A stretch of 43,087 nt of DNA from JBCAWW01 sp039024315 (GTDB taxonomy: Bacteria; Bacteroidota; Bacteroidia; J057): positions 1 to 43,087 of the forward strand of contig JBCCQN010000047.1 of NCBI GenBank assembly GCA_039024315.1. The letters run 5' to 3'. Position numbers and translations under genes: made by a program. Below, piece by piece: positions 33,933 through 41,269 of the stretch (position 1 is the first letter of the stretch; each line of letters opens with the position of its first letter). The notes below the pieces were generated by a model. It was not told where the DNA came from, ran no database searches, and saw nothing but the letters and a program-made list of their open reading frames with translations.

Positions 33933-33969
33933 TGTCAGAATGACAGAAAGCTTGTCAGAAAACGTGTCA
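33933..33969 (-). promoter_or_regulatory. Candidate heat-shock control site upstream of groES
   Basis: An inverted repeat, TGTCA-GAA-TGACA, lies at 33933-33945. Two further TGTCA half-sites follow at 33953-33957 and 33965-33969 on the same strand. Read towards groES these appear as TGACA and CTGTCA units spread over 37 bp, 124-160 bases before the groES ATG. The classical CIRCE sequence (TTAGCACTC-N9-GAGTGCTAA) is absent. The array may bind a repressor, activator or sigma factor; a match to a named factor is not claimed. Confidence 0.45.
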
Positions 33970-33985
33970 ATTTTGGCAGGTGCTC

Positions 33986-35437
33986 CTATAATTCTCCCAC
34001 TTTCTCCTCCAACCAAGCCCTTTGACTGATTTTTTGGGTATGTGAGATTTGGGCCAAAAGCTTACTCTTATCTTCCAACACGGCTTTGGCACCACTGGCC
34101 TGTTGGCGAGAACGTAGCTGTTGTAGCTTACGCATAAAACGTATCAGTTGGAGATGAACTTCTTTTTGGTAAGGAGATAATAATCGGTTACGCTGCAGCC
34201 AGGTCCCAAAGGTGTGTAAAACCGAACTTAGGGCATCAATATCATCTAATTCATAGTAGATTTTGAGCAATAGCGTTTTGGCACCAGGATAGTAAAATAC
34301 ATCTTCAAAGGCTACTTGGGTGAGGAGCCGCATGGCGGAACGATAAGATCCCCTCGCAAAATAGAGCTGCGCCCGATTATAAGCCATTGCATTTTCTCGC
34401 TTTTCCGGTTGCACTCGCGCCTCAATCTCCTCCAAAAATTGAGCAGTCCAGTCAAAGCGCCCCAAGCGTACGCCCAAAGCCACAATATTTTTTAGATCAG
34501 CATGGCCCAGATAGCCATCAGTAAATATCAATTCTGACACAAGCATCTGCTCGTAGAGATCAAAGAGCTCATTGAGGTACTGCGTTTTGCCCTGATTGCC
34601 TTGTTTGATGCAGTAGTTGCGAGCGTATTGGTAAAGGGTCTCCCTTTCTTCCAAAGGCAACTGGTGGCTATCTCCCCTCAGAAGGCTTTTTAATTGATTG
34701 TAATGGGCCGCTTCATCCTCCTCAGTCAAACACAATAAAACGTAAAAATAAGCTTGTATGATAGGGGAGTCATTATATTGCGTATGATGAGCCTGCATAT
34801 ACTCAATGAAGGCTCGCTGCAAATAGGGAATCCCTTCGGTCTGTAAAATATTCTGACGATTGACTAACTGGCAGATATTTTTGAGCATAGAGATCACATA
34901 AAAGCGATCCAAGGCCTCTATCTGATTGACCAAACTTTGATTGTCCCGTCGTGTACCCTCGCGGAGAAAAAAATCATCCCGCTCATACTCTAGCCAATGC
35001 TGATGGTAGTAGTTTTGCTCATCAGGAAAAGCGTTCCGCGATAAGCGGCGCAACAAACGATCACTCTCCTTTTGAAACAAATCATACAACTCCCGATCCT
35101 TGAGCGTCTGTAAAAAGTATCGCTTACGCTCTTCTGGTTCCTTTTGCAGGCGCTCCCAAACCCAAAAGTCCTCAAGATGGCTCGTGATATAGGACAGCAG
35201 GTTACTGATCCGACTGTACTCAAATGGCTCGTCAGGAAAAAGCTGCTGGTCCAAATATTCCCTATCTAGCGGGCTATCCTCCTTGAGTAAGATCTCCGTT
35301 AGTTCGACCAATTTGGCGTCTGTATTGTGATAGGGAGATTGCAAATAACGTACAAAGCGATTTTGCTCCGTTTTGCGGAGAGAGCGGAGCATTTGGATGA
35401 GTTTAGCGTTTTGCAATGGAGAGTCAGTTTTGGCCAA
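33986..35437 (-). CDS. Conserved-looking helical protein of unknown function, 483 aa
   Basis: No signal peptide or membrane segment, so probably cytoplasmic. The sequence is almost wholly alpha-helical and rich in Leu, Arg, Gln and Tyr. It opens with LIQMLRSLRKTEQNRFVRYLQSPYHNTDAKLVELTEILL. Later stretches such as AMAYNRAQLYFARGSYRSAMRLLTQVAFEDVFYYPGAKTLLLKIYYELDDIDAL have the spacing of TPR-like helix pairs. It ends KISQRAWLEEKVGEL. I recognise no named family; a TPR-type scaffold or regulator is the best guess. It lies upstream of groES on the same strand (175 bp gap with the TGTCA sites), and downstream of a strong minus-strand terminator, so it likely has its own promoter in the 30 bp between, or just within, that region. 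Confidence 0.75.
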   Translation of the reverse strand: MAKTDSPLQNAKLIQMLRSLRKTEQNRFVRYLQSPYHNTDAKLVELTEILLKEDSPLDREYLDQQLFPDEPFEYSRISNLLSYITSHLEDFWVWERLQKEPEERKRYFLQTLKDRELYDLFQKESDRLLRRLSRNAFPDEQNYYHQHWLEYERDDFFLREGTRRDNQSLVNQIEALDRFYVISMLKNICQLVNRQNILQTEGIPYLQRAFIEYMQAHHTQYNDSPIIQAYFYVLLCLTEEDEAAHYNQLKSLLRGDSHQLPLEERETLYQYARNYCIKQGNQGKTQYLNELFDLYEQMLVSELIFTDGYLGHADLKNIVALGVRLGRFDWTAQFLEEIEARVQPEKRENAMAYNRAQLYFARGSYRSAMRLLTQVAFEDVFYYPGAKTLLLKIYYELDDIDALSSVLHTFGTWLQRNRLLSPYQKEVHLQLIRFMRKLQQLRSRQQASGAKAVLEDKSKLLAQISHTQKISQRAWLEEKVGEL

Positions 35438-35467
35438 TCAATATTTCAAAATCCTTGCTTTAAATAC

Positions 35468-35498
35468 AAAAAAAATGGACGGATCAAACGATCCGCCC
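35468..35498 (-). terminator. Strong minus-strand Rho-independent terminator
   Basis: A 9-bp stem, minus strand GGGCGGATC and GATCCGTCC (35490-35498 and 35477-35485, one G-U pair), has the loop GTTT. It is followed after one base by eight U (35475-35468). It ends 31 bases before the start of the 483-residue protein gene, so it must terminate a transcript that arises in the gap to its right. Confidence 0.92.
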
Positions 35499-35653
35499 AG
35501 TGATGGCAAAAAAAGGTTTCTCTTTCTAGGCTGATAAAGCGGTCTTCCCCTTCTTATAGCAGCCACAAATTATGTCTTATCTTCCTCCCCTCGTTCTTAG
35601 CCTTATATGAACACATCCCTCGCTAGCTTATGGGGTAGAGAAACTTTTCCTTT

Positions 35654-35671
35654 CCGGCTGCGCCGAACGCT
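35654..35671 (-). repeat. GC-rich dispersed motif (family B), variant
   Basis: Minus-strand AGCGTTCGGCGCAGCCGG, one of the family B motifs; here the end is changed so that CGGC-GCA-GCCG can fold as a small hairpin within the putative ncRNA. Confidence 0.6.
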
Positions 35672-35739
35672 TGTTTGCAATAAGGGTAGGTGGAGCATAA
35701 AAGCACCAAACTTTCAACGGAGCCTTTATTCTTCGCTCG

Positions 35740-35772
35740 CAAAGGTATGAACCTCAAAAAATGAGGGGCAAG
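35740..35772 (-). promoter_or_regulatory. Candidate promoter of the putative ncRNA
   Basis: The minus strand has TACCTTTG at 35747-35740, an exact TAnnTTTG -7 box. A CTTG at 35772-35769 lies 21 bases upstream, close to the spacing expected for the -33 TTTG element. Transcription would start near 35733. Confidence 0.45.
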
Positions 35773-35924
35773 CAACGAATCGCTTACCCCTGTGAACGGA
35801 TCATTTACCTTTTACCAGGAAAAAAGTAAGATGAGTCTTTTCGAATACATGTGTACCGACAAACGGTATTCTAACCTAAGATTACAGCATTCACAAAAAG
35901 AAGAGGAAATCAATCCTCAGCAAA

Positions 35925-35985
35925 AATTTTACAGGGCCCAAAAATCTGTAAAACTTCCATGAGGCAAAGATTGAGATTTTACAGC
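35925..35985. repeat. Alternating TTTTACAG / CTGTAAAA elements
   Basis: TTTTACAG at about 35927, CTGTAAAA at about 35946 and TTTTACAG at about 35976 form inverted pairs. The first two could fold into an 8-bp stem with an 11-base loop containing GGCCC. This could be a protein-binding cluster or an RNA hairpin upstream of the ncRNA candidate; there is no further evidence. Confidence 0.45.
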
Positions 35986-36303
35986 AAACAATCACGCCCT
36001 CCAAGTGGCATCAAACCAACAAACAGGGAGCATGATTCTATCTAATTTGCCCAAGACTGGCGCAATCACCACCCAAATCGCCTCAACCCAAACTGAATGA
36101 GATATTCTGGTAGAGTCATCCCCCCATTGTGTTAGGATTAAACCCCTTAGCTTTATTTCAAAATGCCGTAATTATCTCTATATTGGATTTATTCATATTC
36201 CGACTAGTAATATTATATCATGTAAGCTTTTTCTCTGACCCACGACTTGTCCAACTTAGTTTAACCGAACCCTTTTTTGTTTTTCATTCACTTACCGCAC
36301 TAA

Positions 36304-36440
36304 TGTATTTAAGTACCTAGACAACAGTATTCAGTATTAAGACCTGGGAAAACGGGACTTTAGGGTTCAGTAAAACCGCTTTTCTCTGTACTGTCTACTC
36401 CCGAAAGCTTTCGGGATACTTACTACTTTGTACGTAGTCG
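36304..36440 (+). repeat. Dispersed intergenic repeat, family A, full copy
   Basis: The block opens with AAGTACCTAGACAACAGTAT (36311-36330), continues with cagtattaagacctgggaaaa and ttttctctgtact, and contains the perfect palindrome TCCCGAAAGCTTTCGGGA at 36399-36416. It ends tacttactactttgtac. It is the same succession found inverted at 1631-1757. It lies directly before the quinoprotein gene. Confidence 0.78.
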
Positions 36441-36465
36441 TGCGTGAGTATCTAATTCTTCTCTT

Positions 36466-39400
36466 ATGAACAAGAGAGCTGGGTGGCTTCTTCTGCCTCT
36501 ATTCATCATTATCACTGCCGCGCTCCCTTTGCTCCTCCCTCCTCCTGGCCTCACTAGCCCCGAAGCAGTTGGCCCTTATCTCAACAATGTGTTTCCGCCG
36601 ATTCCCCCTTCGGACAATATTGAGATCGTACCCGCCTTTAGCAATCTGAGCTTTGATAGTCCCTTAACCTGGACCATGGACCCACATCGAGATTCCATAT
36701 TTATAGGTCAGAGAGATGGTAAAATCTTTTGGTTTGACCAGAATCAGCCAAATCCCAACAAAAGTTTGATGCTTGATTTATCCGCCCAAGTAGGCGTGGT
36801 TTGGGATGGGGGTTTTCTCGGTATGGTTTTCCATCCCGACTTTGGCGTTGCTGGTGCCCCAGGAAGAAACTACTTTTATACTTACTATACCTCCAAGGAT
36901 AGCTTAGGCGGTAATGAGCCCACCACTCCCCTTCCCCAGCGCTGTCCTGAAGACGCCATTTGGAACGGCAATTATGTCATTTTGTCGCGCTTTGAGGTCA
37001 GCGAGGGTACACTCAATGTGATCCCCAACTCAGAGACTATCATGATCAAAGTCCGCATGTACAACTCCACCCACCGAGGTGGCGGAATGGTCTTTGGTCA
37101 AGATGGTTTTCTTTACCTCACTACGGGTGATCAGGCTCAACATAGTACCGCCCAAACCTTAGACAATAATCTCGATGGTGGCCTACTCCGCATTGACGTA
37201 GATAAGGATCCCAGTCGTAGTCATGCCCCTACTTATCTGATGCCCAAGGATGTCCGCTCTCCCGACGAAATCAGTGGTGTCGAATATTGGATCCCTAACA
37301 GCAATCCCTTCAATGGCACACCCAATGTTTTTGAAGAATACTATACCATCGGTCATCGCAATCCACACCGCCTTACCATGGACCCCCACGATGGTAAAAT
37401 GTATATCGGAGAGGTAGGTGCAGGTACACATGAAGAAATCAATGTGGTCACAATAGGTAAAAATTATGGCTGGCCGATCTATGAAGGAAACGTGATCAAA
37501 AATGTCTGCATCAACCAGTTATACAACAATATGGCCCATGAGTCTCCCTTAGTGGCTTTTCCTAGGAGTGAGGCCAACTCCTTGATCGGCGGCTATGTAT
37601 ATCGCGGCAGCAGAGTTCCAGCCCTTACAGGTAGATATATTTGTGGCGATTGGGGCTCAGGGGAAGAGCTTTGGTCGGTCAATCCTAATAGCGGCGAATA
37701 TGATTTTCTCGCTACTTTTTTGCCAGGCAATATTATCTCATTTGGCCAAGATCACGATGGGGAAATTTTTCTCCTCAAGCAAGGGGATGGCGTTAACCTC
37801 TACACCATAGATGCGCCGGGTACCCAAGTAAGTCTGCCCCCCACCCTCTCCACCACGGGCGCCTTTAGCGATCTTACGAGCTTGAGTCCTGCGTCGGGTT
37901 TGGTGCCTTATGAATTAGTTGAATCATTTTGGTCTGAAAACGCCCAGAAAAAGCGCTGGATGGCCATTCCCAATGACGGTACCCACGATACTCCAGCCGA
38001 ACAAATCAAATTTTCAGAAACCGGAGAATGGGAATTCCCTATTGGCACTGTTTTGATCAAACACTTCGAACTACCTATTGATGACAACAATCCCAATCTC
38101 ACGCAGCGTCTAGAGACACGCTTTTCTATCAAAGGCTCTGATGGTAAATTTTATTTTTTGACCTACAAATGGCGCGCCGATGGCAGTGATGCAGATCTCA
38201 TAGACACCAGTATTGATGAGACTTTTAGCATTACCACCTCCGGTGGAACGCGCAGTCAAACTTGGCATTTTCCGAGCCGCTCCGAATGCCTCACCTGTCA
38301 TAGTGATGCCCTTGGTGGTACGCTTGGGCCCCGAACTCGCTTTCTCAACAAAGACTTTGATTATGCTGGTGGTAGTCTCGCCAACCAATTGGTAACCCTT
38401 AGTCATTTGGGCATCTTGGACCAAAGCATCTTCGATACAGAGACAAGTTCTTTTCTCACTGCCGCGGCTAAGGACGATCCTAATGCGAGTCTAGAGCTAC
38501 GAGCCAAATCCTATTTAGACTTAAACTGTGGGTATTGCCACCGTCCTTCTACTGGCAATCGCGCTGTGTTTGACGCTCGCTTGAGTACTCCAACTGCTTA
38601 CTCTGCCTTTTTTACTCAAGATCTCAACGAAAGCATTGGCCTTCCTGAAGAATGGGTGATCAAAGCAGGGGACACAGCTGCTTCGGTCTTGTTTCAACGC
38701 CTTCACTCTACCGATCCAACTATCATGATGCCCCCCATCGCCAAGTCAGTCATCGACCAAGCGGGTGCTGATCTGATCGCCGAATGGATCATGAGCCTCT
38801 CTAGTCAAAATAGTTCCTGCACTCCTGTCAATCTCGCTCCTGGCAAAACGGTTACCCAATCCTCTACCTATCCTAGTTCACGAAGCTTTGAAGCCGAAAA
38901 CGCCATTGATGGCTCCACTAATGGCGCAGCTGGAAGCAACTCAATCACCCATACCCTCTATGATACCAACGCATGGTGGGAGATTGATTTAGGTGATACT
39001 TATGCACTTTCTGGCATCAAGCTTTTCAATCGTACAGACTGCTGCGCAGAACGCTTAGCCAATTTTTACATTTTGGTATCGGAGCAGCCTTTTGTCTCGC
39101 AGGACCTAAGCAGCACGATCAATCAAGCAGGGGTGATGGCTATCCACCATCAAGGCTCTGTCGGGCGTGAAGGCTATTGGGACATTCACCGTGCAGGGCG
39201 TTACCTGAGAGTGCAGTTAGCGGGGAGTGGATACCTCTCCCTTGCCGAAGCGGAAATTCTAGGCTGTACTCCCCCCCCTCCTATTTGTAATGCTACTAAT
39301 GTCGCCCTAGGTAAAGCGACTGATCAATCCTCCACCTACCTTAGTGGCTACAGTTTTGTACCCAGCAATGTGGTGGATGGCAACAACAATGGCGATGATG

Positions 39401-41013
39401 CAGGCAACTCGATGAATCATACCAAATATGATCAAAACCCTTGGTGGGAAGTCGATCTTGGGACCAGCTATGATCTTGAAGACATCAAAATTTGGAACCG
39501 AACGGATTGTTGTTCTGGTCGCTTGAATAATTTTTATGTCTTCGTTTCTGACCAGCCCTTTAACTCTACCGACCTCAACAATACCCTCAATGACAATAAT
39601 GTCAGCAGCCTACATTTTCCGGGCGTGGCTGGACGAGAAACGGATCTGTCCCTCAATGCTCAGGGGCGCTATTTACGCATCCAGTTAGGAGGCAGTGGTT
39701 ATCTCACCTTAGCGGAAGTTGAAGTGATGGCATGTCAAGCTCCTCCTACGGTCTGCAATACCACCAACCTTGCCCCCAATGGGACAGCTACTCAATCAAC
39801 GCTTTATCCCAGCCGATTGAATTTTGAGGCCGCCAATGCAATCGACCAAAACACTGATGGCCGCTCAGTTGGCAATTCGATTACCCACACGCGCTACAAC
39901 ACCAATGCTTGGTGGGAACTCGATCTAGGCGCCAATGCGGAGATTGAAGCGATCCAGTTGTGGAACCGGACCGATTGCTGCGCGGGGCGTTTGCATAATT
40001 TCTATGTATTTGTTTCCGAGCAGCCATTTACTTCAACGGATTTCAATCAAACCCTCAATCAAAGCGGAGTCACGGCTATCCATTATCCGGGTACTGTAGG
40101 CCAAAACGATCTAATTCCCGTCAATGATCGCGGGCAATATCTAAGGGTTCAATTGGCAGGATCTGGCTATCTGACCTTAGCCGAAGTAGAAGTCATGGGT
40201 TGCTTTGTAGCTGGCAGTCCTCCGAATACCTGTAGCGTAAGCGGCAATATCTTGATGGAGCGTTGGGACAATATTGGCAATAGTCTAGAGGTAAGCGCTG
40301 TACCGATCAATACTACAGCAAGTAGTACGAGTTTGCTCAACCTATTTGAAATCCCCGTCAATGCAGCTGAGTATTATGGCGCGAGGGTAAGAGGCTATAT
40401 CTGTCCACCAGTCAGTGGCGACTATAGCTTCTGGATTGCAAGTGATGATAAAGGCGAACTTTGGTTAAGCACCGATGATAATCCGGTTAATGCTGCTCGC
40501 ATCGCCTATGTGCCGGGTTGGACCAGCTCACGACTTTGGACAAAGTATCCAGAACAGCAATCTGCTACCTACGCTCTTAATGCAGGCCAACGCTATTATA
40601 TAGAAGCAATTGTAAAAGAGCGGGCCGGTGGCGACAATCTAGCGGTGGGGTGGACACTCCCAGATGGTACTTTAGAACGTCCTCTGCCCGGCACCTATTT
40701 GTCGCCTTGGGAGGGAGGAGCCTCCGCGCGCCAAGCTCCTATATCGGTAGCAGAAACCTACAATATCAACGTTTATCCCAATCCTGCGGATCATCGCAAA
40801 GGCATCAATTTATCGATTGATCTGGTCCAAGCGGAGACGATTAGCCTCCATCTCCTGACTGTAGATGGTCGCGTGATCATGGAAGATCACTTTGAGTTAG
40901 CAGCAGCGACTAATCAAAAACGTCTAGCCCTCAAAGGATTAGCGAGCGGTTTATACCTTCTTCACATCGAAGGTGAAAGCTGGCAGCACACAGAGAGAAT
41001 CATGATCAAATAA
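36466..41013 (+). CDS. Secreted quinoprotein dehydrogenase / dihaem cytochrome with three F-type lectin domains, PA14 and T9SS tail
   Basis: 1515 residues. After a signal peptide comes a PQQ-dependent sugar dehydrogenase-like beta-propeller (about 50-460: FIGQRDGKIFWFDQ, FLGMVFHPDFG, YLTTGDQAQHS, YTIGHRNPHRLTMDP, EVGAGTHEEINVV). Residues about 465-780 match the dihaem HNE_0200 type: GAFSDLTSLSPASGLVPYELVESFWSENAQKKRW, and CxxCH haem sites at 608-612 (CLTCH) and 688-692 (CGYCH). Three fucolectin (F-type lectin) domains follow (about 786-935, 940-1091, 1097-1247), each with an exact H-x26-R-x-D-x4-R fucose motif. PA14 spans about 1256-1415 (GDYSFWIASDDKGELWLS). The last about 80 residues (YNINVYPNPAD, LASGLYLLHIE) are a T9SS type A tail. 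It probably oxidises sugars or sugar alcohols outside the cell while tethered to fucosylated glycans. A terminator follows at 41032-41078. Confidence 0.9.
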   Translation: MNKRAGWLLLPLFIIITAALPLLLPPPGLTSPEAVGPYLNNVFPPIPPSDNIEIVPAFSNLSFDSPLTWTMDPHRDSIFIGQRDGKIFWFDQNQPNPNKSLMLDLSAQVGVVWDGGFLGMVFHPDFGVAGAPGRNYFYTYYTSKDSLGGNEPTTPLPQRCPEDAIWNGNYVILSRFEVSEGTLNVIPNSETIMIKVRMYNSTHRGGGMVFGQDGFLYLTTGDQAQHSTAQTLDNNLDGGLLRIDVDKDPSRSHAPTYLMPKDVRSPDEISGVEYWIPNSNPFNGTPNVFEEYYTIGHRNPHRLTMDPHDGKMYIGEVGAGTHEEINVVTIGKNYGWPIYEGNVIKNVCINQLYNNMAHESPLVAFPRSEANSLIGGYVYRGSRVPALTGRYICGDWGSGEELWSVNPNSGEYDFLATFLPGNIISFGQDHDGEIFLLKQGDGVNLYTIDAPGTQVSLPPTLSTTGAFSDLTSLSPASGLVPYELVESFWSENAQKKRWMAIPNDGTHDTPAEQIKFSETGEWEFPIGTVLIKHFELPIDDNNPNLTQRLETRFSIKGSDGKFYFLTYKWRADGSDADLIDTSIDETFSITTSGGTRSQTWHFPSRSECLTCHSDALGGTLGPRTRFLNKDFDYAGGSLANQLVTLSHLGILDQSIFDTETSSFLTAAAKDDPNASLELRAKSYLDLNCGYCHRPSTGNRAVFDARLSTPTAYSAFFTQDLNESIGLPEEWVIKAGDTAASVLFQRLHSTDPTIMMPPIAKSVIDQAGADLIAEWIMSLSSQNSSCTPVNLAPGKTVTQSSTYPSSRSFEAENAIDGSTNGAAGSNSITHTLYDTNAWWEIDLGDTYALSGIKLFNRTDCCAERLANFYILVSEQPFVSQDLSSTINQAGVMAIHHQGSVGREGYWDIHRAGRYLRVQLAGSGYLSLAEAEILGCTPPPPICNATNVALGKATDQSSTYLSGYSFVPSNVVDGNNNGDDAGNSMNHTKYDQNPWWEVDLGTSYDLEDIKIWNRTDCCSGRLNNFYVFVSDQPFNSTDLNNTLNDNNVSSLHFPGVAGRETDLSLNAQGRYLRIQLGGSGYLTLAEVEVMACQAPPTVCNTTNLAPNGTATQSTLYPSRLNFEAANAIDQNTDGRSVGNSITHTRYNTNAWWELDLGANAEIEAIQLWNRTDCCAGRLHNFYVFVSEQPFTSTDFNQTLNQSGVTAIHYPGTVGQNDLIPVNDRGQYLRVQLAGSGYLTLAEVEVMGCFVAGSPPNTCSVSGNILMERWDNIGNSLEVSAVPINTTASSTSLLNLFEIPVNAAEYYGARVRGYICPPVSGDYSFWIASDDKGELWLSTDDNPVNAARIAYVPGWTSSRLWTKYPEQQSATYALNAGQRYYIEAIVKERAGGDNLAVGWTLPDGTLERPLPGTYLSPWEGGASARQAPISVAETYNINVYPNPADHRKGINLSIDLVQAETISLHLLTVDGRVIMEDHFELAAATNQKRLALKGLASGLYLLHIEGESWQHTERIMIK

Positions 41014-41031
41014 GATAGTCTGTTAATTTAG

Positions 41032-41078
41032 CCCCTCGTTTAGGTCGGTACTCGCTGGCCATAAGCGAGGGGACTTTT
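41032..41078 (+). terminator. Terminator of the quinoprotein gene
   Basis: An 11-bp stem with one mismatch (CCCCTCGTTTA 41032-41042 with TAAGCGAGGGG 41062-41072) has an inner GGTC/GGCC pairing. It is followed by ACTTTT at 41073-41078. It lies 19 bases beyond the stop. Confidence 0.8.
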
Positions 41079-41091
41079 ATGGCTCGAGATA

Positions 41092-41236
41092 AGCGTTCTG
41101 CGCAGCATGGAGAGACAAAAAATGCTTCGGCAAGCTCAGCAGGACAACTAGATGATTGGCGCTAAAAGCAAAATCCACCAATTAGTCATCCTGAGTTTAC
41201 CGAAGGAACTATAGAGATTAGCGTTCTGCGCAGCAG
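41092..41236 (+). repeat. Two family B motifs in tandem arrangement
   Basis: AGCGTTCTGCGCAGC occurs at 41092-41106 and again at 41220-41234, in the same orientation, 128 bp apart, between the quinoprotein terminator and the hybrid kinase stop. The sequence between them contains CTTCGGCAAGCTCAGCAGGA and CCTGAGTTTACCGAAGG, imperfect reverse complements of each other. The two motifs may therefore flank a decayed hairpin element. Confidence 0.6.
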
Positions 41237-41269
41237 CTTTATCCCCTCTATTTTCGTCTCAATACGAAA

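Larger units (their letters stand above)
35468..35733 (-). ncRNA. Candidate non-coding RNA of about 265 nt
   Basis: A promoter-like -7 box (TACCTTTG, 35740-35747) and the strong terminator at 35468-35498 bracket about 265 bases with no substantial reading frame (longest ATG frame about 31 codons). The predicted RNA has an internal long-range stem (GTTTCTCT with AGAGAAAC, extended by AAAA/TTTT, roughly 35515-35655). Inside it AUAAGC pairs with GCUUUAU across unpaired segments, and a small hairpin CGGC-GCA-GCCG lies near its 5' part. A rod with an internal bubble would suit a 6S-like RNA, but I cannot confirm any family. It may instead be a long untranslated leader or a novel small RNA. Confidence 0.42.
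35438..36465. other. Kilobase-long gene-poor region with ncRNA candidate and repeats
   Basis: This is the largest gap in the window. It holds a minus-strand terminator (35468-35498), the proposed ncRNA and its promoter (to 35772), a family B motif (35654-35671), a cluster of TTTTACAG/CTGTAAAA elements (35925-35985) and a family A repeat (36304-36440). A 63-codon plus-strand frame at 36129-36320 looks non-coding. Nothing else is recognised. Confidence 0.75.

Noticed and set aside
33811..33985. A sigma-54-type promoter (GG-N10-GC) before groES
   Set aside because: Spacing and flanking bases fit poorly, and partial matches of this kind occur by chance.
35468..35733. tmRNA or RNase P RNA in the gap near 35.6 kb
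   Set aside because: The conserved tmRNA ends and tag frame, and the RNase P core sequences, are not present.
36129..36320. 63-codon hydrophobic plus-strand frame upstream of the quinoprotein gene
   Set aside because: It ends inside a family A repeat, has no family match and looks like AT-rich intergenic DNA read as hydrophobic residues.
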